From the NCBI RefSeq assembly GCF_000284095.1, contig NC_017068.1, forward strand, positions 2,232,001 through 2,296,000: a stretch of DNA of 64,000 nucleotides, written 5' to 3'. Below the pieces are notes generated by a model. That model was not told the origin of the DNA. It saw nothing but the letters and a program-made list of their open reading frames with translations, and made no database searches. Position 1 is the first letter of the stretch. Every line of letters starts with the position of its first letter. The position numbers were made by a program, and so were the translations under genes. The DNA is from Selenomonas ruminantium subsp. lactilytica TAM6421. Lineage in GTDB: Bacteria > Bacillota > Negativicutes > Selenomonadales > Selenomonadaceae. Below are positions 1-7,488 of this stretch, one piece after another.

Positions 1-94
1 CAATATGGAAACTCACATCCTGCAGCGCTGTGAACTCCTGTTCCGTCCCCTGCCCGTAGATGTGCGTCAGATTTTCTGCTTCGATAAATGACAT
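1..94 (-). CDS. ECF-type ABC transporter ATPase, N-terminal fragment
   Basis: Only the first 31 codons are in the window; the gene continues past base 1. The peptide begins MSFIEAENLTHIYGQG and continues to TALQDVSFHI. This is the usual opening of an ABC ATPase of the energy-coupling-factor (EcfA) type, just ahead of the Walker A loop. The start is preceded by a purine-rich GAGGAAGAG site at good spacing. A promoter with TATAAT at 129-134 reads into it. The substrate cannot be inferred, and another ABC ATPase family remains possible because the Walker motifs are not visible. Confidence 0.6.
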   Translation of the reverse strand, partial: MSFIEAENLTHIYGQGTEQEFTALQDVSFHI

Positions 95-128
95 TTACTC
101 TTCCTCACGATAGAATCACACAAATTTC

Positions 129-156
129 ATTATACCGCATTTCAAGGATTTTACAA
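129..156 (-). promoter_or_regulatory. Sigma-A-type promoter for the ECF ATPase gene
   Basis: Read on the minus strand: -35 TTGTAA (151-156), a 16-base spacer and -10 TATAAT (129-134). Its -35 box overlaps the -35 box of the divergent DUF192 promoter. Confidence 0.6.
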
Positions 157-178
157 AAAAGAAGTTGTCGCTTATACT
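150..178 (+). promoter_or_regulatory. Promoter for the DUF192 gene
   Basis: -35 TTTACA (150-155), a 17-base spacer and -10 TATACT (173-178). The start codon follows at 214. It overlaps both the divergent ECF promoter and the hairpin at 159-196. Confidence 0.55.
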
Positions 179-196
179 AAAGCTGAACAACTTCTT
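153..196 (-). terminator. Rho-independent terminator, minus direction
   Basis: A 10-base perfect inverted repeat (159-168 with 187-196) is followed in the minus direction by a T-rich run. It would stop the niaR transcript after it has crossed the DUF192 gene in antisense. The DUF192 promoter lies inside it. Confidence 0.6.
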
Positions 197-213
197 TAGG
201 AAATGGTGATATT

Positions 214-570
214 ATGCAATTGGAAATAGCCGATACCTTTTTCCGCCGCTTCTGCGGTCTGATGCTGCGCAAGAAACTGCCTGCAGGCAAAGGCCTGCTG
301 ATTGCCCCCTGCAGCAGCATCCATATGTGCTTTATGCGCTTTGCCATCGATGCGGTCTGGGTGGACAAGGATATGAACATCCTCAAGATCAGCCGCAATG
401 TCAGGCCCTGGATAGGCCTTGCCTGGTGCCCCAAAGCCTGGGGCGTCGTAGAAATGACCGCCGGCGAAGCCGACCGGCTGGGACTTCAGCTTTCCACCAA
501 AATCCCTTTCGAGCGCAATTCTTCCTTGATGGCGGACAACGCCTCATCATCGGGAACCCGCACCGTATGA
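214..570 (+). CDS. DUF192 family protein
   Basis: A 118-residue protein of the DUF192 (COG1430) family. The family forms a small single-domain beta fold of unknown function. Typical features are visible: FFRRFCGLMLRKKLP near residues 9-23, a hydrophobic core ending IHMCFMRFAIDAVWVDKD (about 36-53), and a late EMTAGEAD segment. Length is normal. There is no signal peptide, although many family members have one. The last 85 bases overlap the end of niaR on the other strand, so the two genes converge and share sequence. Start: ATG behind a weak AGGA/GGTGAT site. It has its own promoter at 150-178. Confidence 0.85.
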   Translation: MQLEIADTFFRRFCGLMLRKKLPAGKGLLIAPCSSIHMCFMRFAIDAVWVDKDMNILKISRNVRPWIGLAWCPKAWGVVEMTAGEADRLGLQLSTKIPFERNSSLMADNASSSGTRTV

Positions 571-1007
571 AGGTGCACACCGCCAGTCACCACCAGCAAT
601 GGTGTTGCCTGGCATTTTTTCATCTTGCTGATGAAATTCTTGATATCCCGGCGGCTGGTGAGCAGCAGGTCGCTTTTCAACGGGCCGTAAACGGGATGCT
701 CCACGATCACATCCATGACTGCACCACCGTTATCCACAATGGCATTGAGTTCCGTTTCCATATCCTCGGCCGTATGCTTGCAGATCAGGGTATGCAGCTG
801 CTGACTGTCGTGTTTTTCCTCCTGCAGCATGAAATAGCCCCTTGGCGTGGCATAGATCTTCTGCCCCTCTGCCCGCAATATGCTGATATCGCCAACGATA
901 ATCTGACGGCTGACGCCCATTTCCCGGGAAAGTCTCGTCCCTGTCAATGGCTGCACAGCCCCCTGCAGACGCCGCAGGACCTCTGCCCGGCGTTCCTCTG
1001 TAGTCAT
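486..1007 (-). CDS. niaR: NiaR-type nicotinate-responsive repressor
   Basis: A 173-residue transcription factor of the NiaR/YrxA family, known in Firmicutes to repress NAD synthesis and niacin transport genes with nicotinic acid as co-repressor. An HTH_11 winged helix spans about residues 5-58. A 3H domain follows, with its histidines visible at H72/H78, H104 (EHPVYGPLKSDL) and H145/H147 (GGVHLHT). The ATG at 1007 is preferred because GGGAGG sits eight bases ahead of it; a TTG 18 bases upstream overlaps that site. The gene lies just downstream of the tRNA cluster terminator. Its 3' end overlaps the DUF192 gene, and the nearest terminator is at 153-196. No NAD gene is adjacent, so its targets lie elsewhere. 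Confidence 0.92.
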   Translation of the reverse strand: MTTEERRAEVLRRLQGAVQPLTGTRLSREMGVSRQIIVGDISILRAEGQKIYATPRGYFMLQEEKHDSQQLHTLICKHTAEDMETELNAIVDNGGAVMDVIVEHPVYGPLKSDLLLTSRRDIKNFISKMKKCQATPLLVVTGGVHLHTVRVPDDEALSAIKEELRSKGILVES

Positions 1008-1035
1008 ACTCAAATCCTCCCGCAATTTTTATAAC

Positions 1036-1059
1036 AAAAAAGCTGCCTTGCGGCAGCTT
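1036..1059 (-). terminator. Terminator of the tRNA cluster
   Basis: Eight-base stem AAGCTGCC/GGCAGCTT with a four-base loop, followed in the minus direction by a T run. Confidence 0.85.
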
Positions 1060-1069
1060 AAATTTCAAA

Positions 1070-1145
1070 TGGTGGGCGATAACAGGATCGAACTGCTGAC
1101 ATCCTGCTTGTAAGGCAGGCGCTCTCCCAGCTGAGCTAATCGCCC
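1070..1145 (-). tRNA. tRNA-Val (anticodon TAC)
   Basis: Complete cloverleaf on the minus strand: acceptor GGGCGAT/ATCGCCC, anticodon loop CTTACAA in a CCTGC/GCAGG stem, T loop GTTCGAT, encoded CCA. Last of three tRNAs before a terminator. Confidence 0.96.
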
Positions 1146-1148
1146 GAA

Positions 1149-1223
1149 TGGTGACGCGTATGGGATTCGAACCCATGAAGCCGCCGTGAAAGGGCGGTGT
1201 CTTAACCACTTGACCAACGCGCC
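1149..1223 (-). tRNA. tRNA-Glu (anticodon TTC)
   Basis: Minus-strand cloverleaf: acceptor GGCGCGT/ACGCGTC with one G-U pair, anticodon loop CTTTCAC in a CCGCC/GGCGG stem, T loop GTTCGAA, encoded CCA. Three bases separate it from tRNA-Val. Confidence 0.96.
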
Positions 1224-1224
1224 A

Positions 1225-1300
1225 TGGCTCCCCGAGCAGGATTCGAACCTGCGACATATGGATTAACAGTCCACCGTTCTACCGGCTGAACTATCGGGGA
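1225..1300 (-). tRNA. tRNA-Asn (anticodon GTT)
   Basis: Minus-strand cloverleaf: acceptor TCCCCGA/TCGGGGA, anticodon loop CTGTTAA, T loop GTTCGAA, encoded CCA. First gene of the tRNA transcript. Confidence 0.96.
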
Positions 1301-1330
1301 ATTCCTTGGTGTGTCTCACCAACGAAAATT

Positions 1331-1359
1331 ATTATACGACACTTTTCCGGAGAATGCAA
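1331..1359 (-). promoter_or_regulatory. Promoter of the tRNA cluster
   Basis: On the minus strand, -35 TTGCAT (1354-1359), a 17-base spacer and -10 TATAAT (1331-1336), about 30 bases ahead of tRNA-Asn. Confidence 0.75.
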
Positions 1360-1389
1360 CCCCTTTTTTTAACTTTTTTCAAAAAAAGT

Positions 1390-2196
1390 TTAAATTATTT
1401 TTTGTGCCGCCAAAAACACTGCGATTCCACTGTCATTATTGCTGGCAGTTACGGCCTTGGCCACGGCTTTCACATCGTCGGGAGCATTGCCCATGGCCAC
1501 GCTCATGCCCGTGTATTCCAGCATAGCCAAATCGTTGTAGTTGTCACCAAAGGACAGGGCCTCTGACTTGTCAAAACCATAATGCTGCAGGAGCACGGCA
1601 ATCCCTGCCGCCTTGGACACCTTGCCATCCATGATTTCCAGCAGGATATCCGAGGAACGGGCCACCTGGAACTGGGGATAATGCTGCTGGAAATACTTCT
1701 CCGCCGCCGCACAGTCCGCCGGTTCGGCCATCAGGAGAATCTTATGGGGCAAAATCCCCTGCTTCAATAACGCGTCAAAATCCGCCTGCTCAGCCTGCGC
1801 CGAGGTGATGTCCTCCTCTCGCTTAACGCGCGCGTCGGCTTTATCCGTCACATACCAATGATGGGCACTGTAAAAATTCACCGTCACTTTTGGAAAAGCC
1901 GCAGCAATATCCCCCAGCAGCTGCCGCACCGGCGCCGCTTCCATAAAATCACTGGCCAGCTCCTGCCCTTCCCGATCCAGCACATAAGCGCCGCTATAAC
2001 AGATAATCGGCATCTTGATCCCCATATCTTCCGTAATCGGATAAATCGCCTCCGGCATCCGAGCCGATACCAGCACAAAAGGAATATCCTCCGCCACCAG
2101 CTTCTTGACCGCATCTTTCGTCTGACTTGTCACTTCATGCTGACTGGTCAGAACCGTACCGTCAATATCGGAAAACACAATCTTCACATTTGACAT
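1390..2196 (-). CDS. Cof-type HAD-IIB sugar-phosphate phosphatase
   Basis: A 268-residue haloacid-dehalogenase hydrolase of the Cof/IIB subfamily, which dephosphorylates sugar phosphates or cofactor phosphates in the cytoplasm. Motif I is FSDIDGTVL, with nucleophile D10 and acid D12. Motif II is the serine in FVLVSAR, motif III the lysine in DGKVSKAAG, and motif IV is SFGDNYNDLAML near the C-terminus. A C2-type cap lies between motifs II and III. The ATG at 2196 is chosen because GGAGGGG lies just upstream; the TTG 15 bases earlier lies inside that site. It stands alone. The natural substrate cannot be told from sequence. Confidence 0.9.
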   Translation of the reverse strand: MSNVKIVFSDIDGTVLTSQHEVTSQTKDAVKKLVAEDIPFVLVSARMPEAIYPITEDMGIKMPIICYSGAYVLDREGQELASDFMEAAPVRQLLGDIAAAFPKVTVNFYSAHHWYVTDKADARVKREEDITSAQAEQADFDALLKQGILPHKILLMAEPADCAAAEKYFQQHYPQFQVARSSDILLEIMDGKVSKAAGIAVLLQHYGFDKSEALSFGDNYNDLAMLEYTGMSVAMGNAPDDVKAVAKAVTASNNDSGIAVFLAAQKII

Positions 2197-2286
2197 AATA
2201 ATCCCCTCCAAGGATATTATGACATATTATGAAGGAATGTGCCAGAGTGAAAAAGACAGTGCCCCTTCTGTAAGAAAATCGACAAC

Positions 2287-2469
2287 AGCCCCTTCCACCA
2301 CCTGCGGTGGTCCCCTCCCCCCAAGGGGGAGGCTGAGGGCAACTTGCCCTTGCGAAATTTTTATCTCGAAAAAAGAAACGGCTTCGGGGTACTGCATTAG
2401 CCAAAGGCTCGTACCTGATAGCCCGCCCCGTCGGGGAGGGGGGACCGCCGCAGGCGGTGGGAGGGGCTC
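2287..2469. repeat. Palindromic intergenic repeat, full copy
   Basis: An imperfect inverted repeat of about 183 bp. The left arm starts AGCCCCTTCCACC, the right arm ends GGTGGGAGGGGCT. Each arm carries small hairpins of its own, such as a GC-rich one around CCACC/GGTGG and one in the C-run/G-run segment. The centre has a further stem pairing GGTAC with GTACC at about 2388-2415. With the partial copy at 2929-3012 it brackets the DUF559 gene. Nothing else is seen in the 327-base gap from 2197 to 2523. It resembles a MITE or REP-like element, but no clear target duplication is visible. Confidence 0.7.
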
Positions 2470-2523
2470 CCAGCTCTCTTTGACATGACAAAGACAACCA
2501 TAAGCGGTTGGAACTTGAACATG

Positions 2524-2886
2524 TCATTTACCTTTTTGCAACTTTTCCTTTACCTGCATATCGATATAAGCACATACTTCAGCAAACTTTCGCTTTATAT
2601 CGCCATTAGTAAACCGCAGTACGCAAACGCCAAGTTTGGCCAATTCTGCTGTCCGCGCCTCGTCATACGCACGATTTTCGGTTTCGTAATGCTGTGCACC
2701 ATCTATTTCAATAGCCAGTTTCGCCTGATGGCAGTAGAAATCCAAAATGTAGTTCATAAACGGCCTTTGTTTGTAAAATTTGAGCTGGTAGCTTTGCAGG
2801 TAGTCGTACCATAGGTGCTTTTCTTCCGGTGTTAGGTTCTTCCTTAGGTTCTTGGCATTTTGTTTGGCTTGGTTGGTGGCGTACAT
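2524..2886 (-). CDS. DUF559 (Vsr/PD-(D/E)XK-like) endonuclease-domain protein
   Basis: A 120-residue single-domain protein of the DUF559 family, related to very-short-patch-repair (Vsr) endonucleases. The N-terminal NLRKNLTPEEKHLWYDYL and the body YILDFYCHQAKLAIEIDG match the family pattern. Candidate metal-binding and catalytic residues are D49, E60 and D62, with H66 following and a late VLRFTNGDI segment. The start is preceded by a GAGG site. Biological function is unknown for the family. It is bracketed by repeat copies at 2287-2469 and 2929-3012, with no adjacent methylase or mismatch-repair gene. The unit therefore looks like a small mobile or selfish cassette (inference). Confidence 0.88.
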   Translation of the reverse strand: MYATNQAKQNAKNLRKNLTPEEKHLWYDYLQSYQLKFYKQRPFMNYILDFYCHQAKLAIEIDGAQHYETENRAYDEARTAELAKLGVCVLRFTNGDIKRKFAEVCAYIDMQVKEKLQKGK

Positions 2887-2928
2887 TGTTTTTGCCTCTT
2901 TGATACTGTCGCTGCTTTTGCCCCTTCC

Positions 2929-3012
2929 ACCGCTGCGCGGTTCCCCTCCCCCATTGGGGGAGGCTTAAACAACTTGGCTTTATGGAACTTTCTCTCTCGA
3001 TAGGGAGACTGG
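2929..3012. repeat. Partial second copy of the palindromic repeat
   Basis: Starts GCCCCTTCCACCGC and continues through a C-run/G-run hairpin (CCCTCCCCC/GGGGGAGG), then AACTTGGC. It parallels the left half of the 2287-2469 element in the same order. The right arm is poorly preserved. It lies directly upstream of the DUF559 gene. Confidence 0.6.
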
Positions 3013-3103
3013 GAGGTGGCGTTAGCATGTTAGACCCACGTCATAGCGCAAGACAGCTGCTGCCTGCCACGCGTCTTTTGCCTCGACCCCCAAATCGTGG
3101 TAA

Positions 3104-3601
3104 TCAGATTCTGTCTCTCTTCGCATCCTCAGCAATAAGCTCTTCCAGCCGTCCCACGGTCATATCTTTCTCGGAATACACGGTAATGCCATGCTTTTGC
3201 AACAGGGCCGTGGTCACGCCCTGCCCTTTGATTTTCTTACCGTCGAAGTTACCGCCATGGATTTTCTTGACGCCGCAGGAGGGGCTGCCTTCTTTGAGGA
3301 TGGCGACTTTCGCATGGTAGGCTTCGGCAATCTTGAGCACCTTGTCGGCACCGGTCAAGAGGTACTGAGTGGTATCCATGCCGTTCTCGTCCATGGCTTT
3401 TGCTTTGCCCGTGAGGACTTTCTTGCCCGTGCCGCCCTGGATTTCCATGGCCGGTCTCGGGCAGGGCAGCATGGCGAAGCATTCGGGGCAGACGGCGATA
3501 AAGCGGCCCCGCTCGTTGTATTTTAGCAGCAGATCATGGGTATTGGCTCCCCCGCTGAATTTTACCTTATGGCCTAACAGGCAGGCACTTACCAGAATCA
3601 T
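3104..3601 (-). CDS. DUF523 family protein
   Basis: A 165-residue DUF523 (COG1683) protein, found in many bacteria and of unknown biochemical role. It begins MILVSACLLGHKVKFSGG, the usual family opening (SACLLG...Y/KxG). Conserved cysteines occur in VSACLLG, VCPECFAMLPCPRP and SPSCG. The last segment, EGSPSCGVKKIHGGNFDG, is also typical. The start at 3601 has an AAAGGGG site upstream and overlaps the stop of the exonuclease gene by four bases (ATGA), so the pair is translationally coupled. A metal or thiol role is possible but unproven. Confidence 0.88.
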   Translation of the reverse strand: MILVSACLLGHKVKFSGGANTHDLLLKYNERGRFIAVCPECFAMLPCPRPAMEIQGGTGKKVLTGKAKAMDENGMDTTQYLLTGADKVLKIAEAYHAKVAILKEGSPSCGVKKIHGGNFDGKKIKGQGVTTALLQKHGITVYSEKDMTVGRLEELIAEDAKRDRI

Positions 3602-4173
3602 CTTCGATACCCCTTTCTCCCAAACACACACACATTTATACCTAGCTTTTTCGCCAACGACTCCAAAGAATCCTCTTTTAATTCCTGCCCGGCTGCCAAG
3701 GGAATCGCTGCGCAGGTTCGTGCATCATCCATGGCATTATGATGCTGGAAATCAATATGCAGATGGGTGCCCACCGTATCCAGCTTATGATTCTCCAAAA
3801 ATGGCCAGGCCTTGCGGGCAATGGCCACTGTATCGCAGTAAGAAAAATCCGGTGCTGCCAATCCCTCCGTTGCCAGACACGCGCTCAAAACACTCATATC
3901 AAAGCGGGCATTATGGGCCACCACAATCCTGCCCTCCAAATGGCTTTTGAGTTCCGGCCAGATTTCGGCAAAGGTCGGCGCATTTTTCGTATCCTGCGGG
4001 GTGATGCCATGAATCTGCACATTGAAGTAATTGTACTTATTCATGGGCGGCTGAATCAACGTATAGTAAACGTCCTTCATCTGGCCATCTTCCACGGCAG
4101 TGACAGCCACACTGCAGGCCGAATTGCGACAGCCCGTAGCCGTCTCAAAGTCAATGGCGGCAAAGTTCATCAT
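3598..4173 (-). CDS. DnaQ-like 3'-5' exonuclease (DEDDh)
   Basis: A 191-residue exonuclease of the DEDDh superfamily, related to the proofreading epsilon subunit. Motif Exo I is FAAIDFETAT (D and E). Exo II contains VVAHNARFDMSVL. Exo III is HNAMDDARTCA, with the histidine and the final aspartate. The C-terminus, about residues 160-191, is extra and ends GRKGYRR. No polymerase domain is attached, so it is a stand-alone exonuclease, probably used in DNA repair or RNA trimming. It is followed by the coupled DUF523 gene; a link between the two is not established. The start is the first of two ATGs after AAGAAGGA; the second is equally possible. Confidence 0.88.
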   Translation of the reverse strand: MMNFAAIDFETATGCRNSACSVAVTAVEDGQMKDVYYTLIQPPMNKYNYFNVQIHGITPQDTKNAPTFAEIWPELKSHLEGRIVVAHNARFDMSVLSACLATEGLAAPDFSYCDTVAIARKAWPFLENHKLDTVGTHLHIDFQHHNAMDDARTCAAIPLAAGQELKEDSLESLAKKLGINVCVFGRKGYRR

Positions 4174-4220
4174 AAATCAATCGTTCCTTCTTCTCTATAA
4201 AATATAATTCTTGTAAATAT

Positions 4221-4266
4221 AAATAAAAACGGACAAATCCACCCTGACCTAATGCCAGGGTGGATT
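4221..4266 (-). terminator. Terminator of metF-nfnAB
   Basis: Eleven-base perfect stem (4236-4246 with 4256-4266), nine-base loop, then a T-rich stretch in the minus direction. Confidence 0.85.
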
Positions 4267-4293
4267 CCCCAATTTATATGCTTTTATAATCGC

Positions 4294-5697
4294 TTATTTA
4301 CGCTTGCCCTGCAGATACTCGTCAATGGCAGCGGCAGCCTTGCGGCCAGCACCCATGGCGAGGATTACCGTAGCGGCACCCGTGACGATATCGCCACCGG
4401 CGAATACGCCCGGCTTGGACGTTGCGCCGGTCTCTTCATCCGCAGCGATATTGCCGCGCTTCGTAATATCGAGGCCCGGCGTGGTCTGGGAGATGATGGG
4501 ATTCGGGCCCGTGCCGATGGACACGATGACCGTTTCCACTTCCAGATCGAATTCGGAACCGGCAATCGCTACCGGACGGCGGCGGCCGGATTCATCGGGT
4601 TCGCCGAGTTCCATCTTGATGCAGCGCATGCTGCTAACCCAGCCGTTCTCATCCCCTAAAATCTCAACCGGGTTGTTGAGGAGCTTGAATTCGATACCCT
4701 CTTCTTTTGCATGCTCGACTTCTTCCTTGCGGGCAGGCAGTTCTGCCTCGCTGCGGCGATAGACGATGTAGACCTTCTCAGCACCCAGACGCAGAGCCGT
4801 GCGGGCCGCATCCATGGCCACGTTGCCGCCGCCGATAACGGCTACATGCTTGCCGATCTTAATCGGCGTAGCATATTCCGGGAACTTGTAGGCCTTCATG
4901 AGGTTGCAGCGGGTCAGGAACTCATTGGCGGAATAAACGCCGCTGAGGCTTTCGCCGGGGATTCCCTGGAAACGGGGCAGACCGGCACCGGTGCCGATGA
5001 ATACAGCGCTGAAGCCTTCTTCCTCCATGAGCTCATCCACCGTGAACAGGCGGCCGGCTACGGAGTTCAGTTCAAACTTCACGCCCAATTTTTCCAGATT
5101 GGCGATTTCCTTCTTGACCACGCCATCCTTCGGCAGACGGAATTCCGGAATGCCATAGGAGAGCACGCCGCCCGCTTTATGCAGAGCCTCAAATACCGTC
5201 ACCTTATAGCCCTTCTTGGCCAGGTCACCGGCACAGGACAGGCCGGAGGGGCCGGAACCGATGACGGCAACTTTCTGGGCATCATCAGCGTATTCGATGG
5301 GCTTCACTTCCTCATTCTTGGCCAGCTGACGGTCAGCTACGAAGCGTTCGAGACGGCCAATGCCAACGGATTCACCCTTTTTCGCCAATACGCAGTATTT
5401 CTCACACTGATTTTCCTGGGGGCAGACACGGCCGCAGACTGCGGGCAGGGCGTTGCTTTCCTTGATTTTGGCAATGGCGCCATCAAAATCCCGCTCCTTA
5501 ATCTTGCCGATGAATTCGGGAATGTCAACGGACACGGGGCAGCCCTTGCGGCACTGAGGCACCTTGCAGTGCAGGCAGCGTTCTGCTTCGGCTACTGCCG
5601 TTTCCTCATCGTAGCCCAAAGCCACTTCGTCAAAGTTATGGGCGCGGACCTTCGGGTCCTGCACCGGCATTTCATGTTTCTTCAAAGACAGAGCCAT
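4294..5697 (-). CDS. nfnB: NADH-dependent ferredoxin:NADP+ oxidoreductase large subunit
   Basis: A 467-residue flavoprotein of the glutamate-synthase small-subunit family. Paired with its neighbour, it is the large subunit of the electron-bifurcating transhydrogenase Nfn (also described as sulfide dehydrogenase SudA). An N-terminal iron-sulfur domain carries two sets of cysteines: C41, C44, C49, C53 and C88, C92, C98, C102. An FAD-binding Rossmann motif follows (VAVIGSGPSGLSCAG), then an NADPH-binding motif (VAVIGGGNVAMDAA, about 287) and a C-terminal GGD segment typical of the family. NfnA ends four bases before it starts. No glutamate synthase large subunit is adjacent, which favours Nfn over GltD. 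Confidence 0.9.
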   Translation of the reverse strand: MALSLKKHEMPVQDPKVRAHNFDEVALGYDEETAVAEAERCLHCKVPQCRKGCPVSVDIPEFIGKIKERDFDGAIAKIKESNALPAVCGRVCPQENQCEKYCVLAKKGESVGIGRLERFVADRQLAKNEEVKPIEYADDAQKVAVIGSGPSGLSCAGDLAKKGYKVTVFEALHKAGGVLSYGIPEFRLPKDGVVKKEIANLEKLGVKFELNSVAGRLFTVDELMEEEGFSAVFIGTGAGLPRFQGIPGESLSGVYSANEFLTRCNLMKAYKFPEYATPIKIGKHVAVIGGGNVAMDAARTALRLGAEKVYIVYRRSEAELPARKEEVEHAKEEGIEFKLLNNPVEILGDENGWVSSMRCIKMELGEPDESGRRRPVAIAGSEFDLEVETVIVSIGTGPNPIISQTTPGLDITKRGNIAADEETGATSKPGVFAGGDIVTGAATVILAMGAGRKAAAAIDEYLQGKRK

Positions 5698-5700
5698 CGT

Positions 5701-6543
5701 TTATTTCCTCCCCAAACCAATGCGGCAAATATGATCTTTTTCCTCGGCCTCCATGTCGCGATACATGCGCTGGCGGCTCATGAGTTCAGGGAAATCCACC
5801 TTGTGACCGTCAAATTCCGGACCATCCACGCAGGCAAATTTCGTTTCATCACCTACGGTTACGCGGCAGCCGCCGCACATGCCCGTGCCGTCTACCATGA
5901 TGGGGTTCAGGCTCACAACCGTCGGAATGCCCATGTCACGGGTAGCATCAGCCACGCTCTTCATCATGATGACCGGGCCGATAGCCGTGATCTGGGCAAT
6001 CTTCTCGCCGCGGTCCACCAGTTCCTGCACGGCATAGGTAACAAAGCCCTTGATGCCGCGGGAACCATCGTCGGTGGTAATCAGGATTTCATCGGTGACT
6101 TCGGACATTTCCTTTTCCATAATCAAGATGTCTTTCGTCTTGGCGCCCATGATGGCGATGACCTTGTTGCCTGCTTCCTTCATGGCGCGGGCAATGGGGA
6201 ATGTGGGCGCAACGCCGATACCGCCGCCTACCACAACCACGGTACCATCAAACTTCTTGACTTCCGAGGGCTGGCCCAGAGGACCGGCAAAGTCCACGAT
6301 GCTGTCGCCGGCTTCCTTGGCAGCCAGCGCCATGGTGGAGGCACCGATTACCTGGAACACGATGTTGATGATGCCTTTTTCGCGGTCAAAGTTGGCGATG
6401 GTCAGAGGAATGCGCTCACCTTCCTCATCCACACGCAGAATGATAAACTGACCGGCAAGACACTTCTTGGCCACGCGTGGGGCTTCGATATCCATGGAGA
6501 AGACGCTGGGGGACAGCTCTTCCTTTTTCAGAATCTTAAACAT
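5701..6543 (-). CDS. nfnA: NADH-dependent ferredoxin:NADP+ oxidoreductase small subunit
   Basis: A 280-residue ferredoxin-NADP reductase-like protein, the small subunit of Nfn. The N-terminal FAD domain includes GQFIILRVDEEGERIPLT. The NAD-binding part has VVVVGGGIGVAPTFPI. A C-terminal cysteine cluster, GTGMCGGCRVTV then FACVDGPEFDGH, binds the [2Fe-2S] centre. In characterised Nfn complexes this subunit oxidises NADH and the two subunits together couple NADPH, NADH and ferredoxin. It lies 29 bases after metF and four bases before nfnB, so the three genes probably form one transcript. Confidence 0.9.
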   Translation of the reverse strand: MFKILKKEELSPSVFSMDIEAPRVAKKCLAGQFIILRVDEEGERIPLTIANFDREKGIINIVFQVIGASTMALAAKEAGDSIVDFAGPLGQPSEVKKFDGTVVVVGGGIGVAPTFPIARAMKEAGNKVIAIMGAKTKDILIMEKEMSEVTDEILITTDDGSRGIKGFVTYAVQELVDRGEKIAQITAIGPVIMMKSVADATRDMGIPTVVSLNPIMVDGTGMCGGCRVTVGDETKFACVDGPEFDGHKVDFPELMSRQRMYRDMEAEEKDHICRIGLGRK

Positions 6544-6572
6544 GATTCACTCTCCTAAATACACACATAATC

Positions 6573-7316
6573 TCAGGCAAGTACGCCTGCCAAATACGCT
6601 TCCAAATCGGTCCTGATGGGCATCAGATACACATTGGCATCTTCCTTGTCTGCCATCTCCATGACCTGACGGGAAAAATCCACGCTCCACTCAAGGGTAG
6701 GCTGGAACTTCTTCGGGAACACCACGTTGTTCTTGCGCTCCCAATAGCTCTGGGAAGCGGCGGTGACCACAGGGGACACGCCCCAGTAGACCTCAAGGCC
6801 ATCCAGCATATCCATATACATTTCCAGCATACGCATATCGAAGAAGGGCTGGGTAAAGAACCCGGCGGCACCGGCCTGTACCTTACGGCGGGTGCGATAG
6901 AGCTCATGGCGCATGGAAGATCTGTACTGGTCAATGCCCGCATAGACCTTGACCTCCGGCATCTCCTCCCGGAACTTGCGGATGACATCCGTGGATTCCG
7001 TGGGATAAACCTCGTGGGTCATGCGCTGGGGCGGATCGCCCTGCACCACCAGCACTTCCTTGATGCCCTTTTCCCGCAGATAATCCTTCATGGGCAGCTC
7101 TTTGTCGAGATCGATATCCATGGCACGGATATGGGGCATGGACATGGCAAAATACTCCTGAGCAATTGCCGAACCTTCCCAGCTGCGGGTGTCAAACCGC
7201 AGTAAGTCAGGGATATTGATGACATCAATCTTGCCTTCATACTGCTTCAGGAGCTGTAATTCGCCGCGCAAAGTCTCCTCGTCGCGGGGAATCAGCTCCA
7301 CGGATACTCGTTTCAT
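6573..7316 (-). CDS. metF: Methylenetetrahydrofolate reductase (short form)
   Basis: A 247-residue TIM-barrel protein matching the methylenetetrahydrofolate reductase family. Visible segments include VSVELIPRDEE at the start, EVLVVQGDPPQRMTH (about 88-102) and GAAGFFTQPFFD (about 148-159), the last typical of the flavin/folate site. It is shorter than the roughly 290-residue E. coli enzyme and keeps only the barrel. It would supply methyl-THF for methionine. It stands first in a transcript with nfnA and nfnB, which suggests its reducing power is tied to the NADH/ferredoxin/NADPH pool (inference). The start is ATG; the promoter was not clearly identified. Confidence 0.85.
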   Translation of the reverse strand: MKRVSVELIPRDEETLRGELQLLKQYEGKIDVINIPDLLRFDTRSWEGSAIAQEYFAMSMPHIRAMDIDLDKELPMKDYLREKGIKEVLVVQGDPPQRMTHEVYPTESTDVIRKFREEMPEVKVYAGIDQYRSSMRHELYRTRRKVQAGAAGFFTQPFFDMRMLEMYMDMLDGLEVYWGVSPVVTAASQSYWERKNNVVFPKKFQPTLEWSVDFSRQVMEMADKEDANVYLMPIRTDLEAYLAGVLA

Positions 7317-7488
7317 AGGCTGCCTCCAGACTGTTTGTTAATCTGTAAAGATAATAAGCTACACGAATACTATTGTAAAGTTTTTCTTATGAAAATGCAA
7401 GCAAAACCACCAAACAGCGTGAAGGAAAACTCCCCCTGCAAAGCGAATAAATGCAGTGATAATGTTTTTAGAGGAGGCAGGAAACATC

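Noticed and set aside
1372-1392. A/T-rich inverted repeat near the end of the HAD gene
   Set aside because: The stem is purely A/T and is not followed by a T run in the gene's direction, so it is not a convincing terminator.
2287-2469. Insertion sequence
   Set aside because: No transposase gene is present and no target-site duplication is evident.
4711-6558. A 615-codon plus-strand frame opposite nfnAB
   Set aside because: Antisense shadow of two clearly recognised flavoprotein genes.
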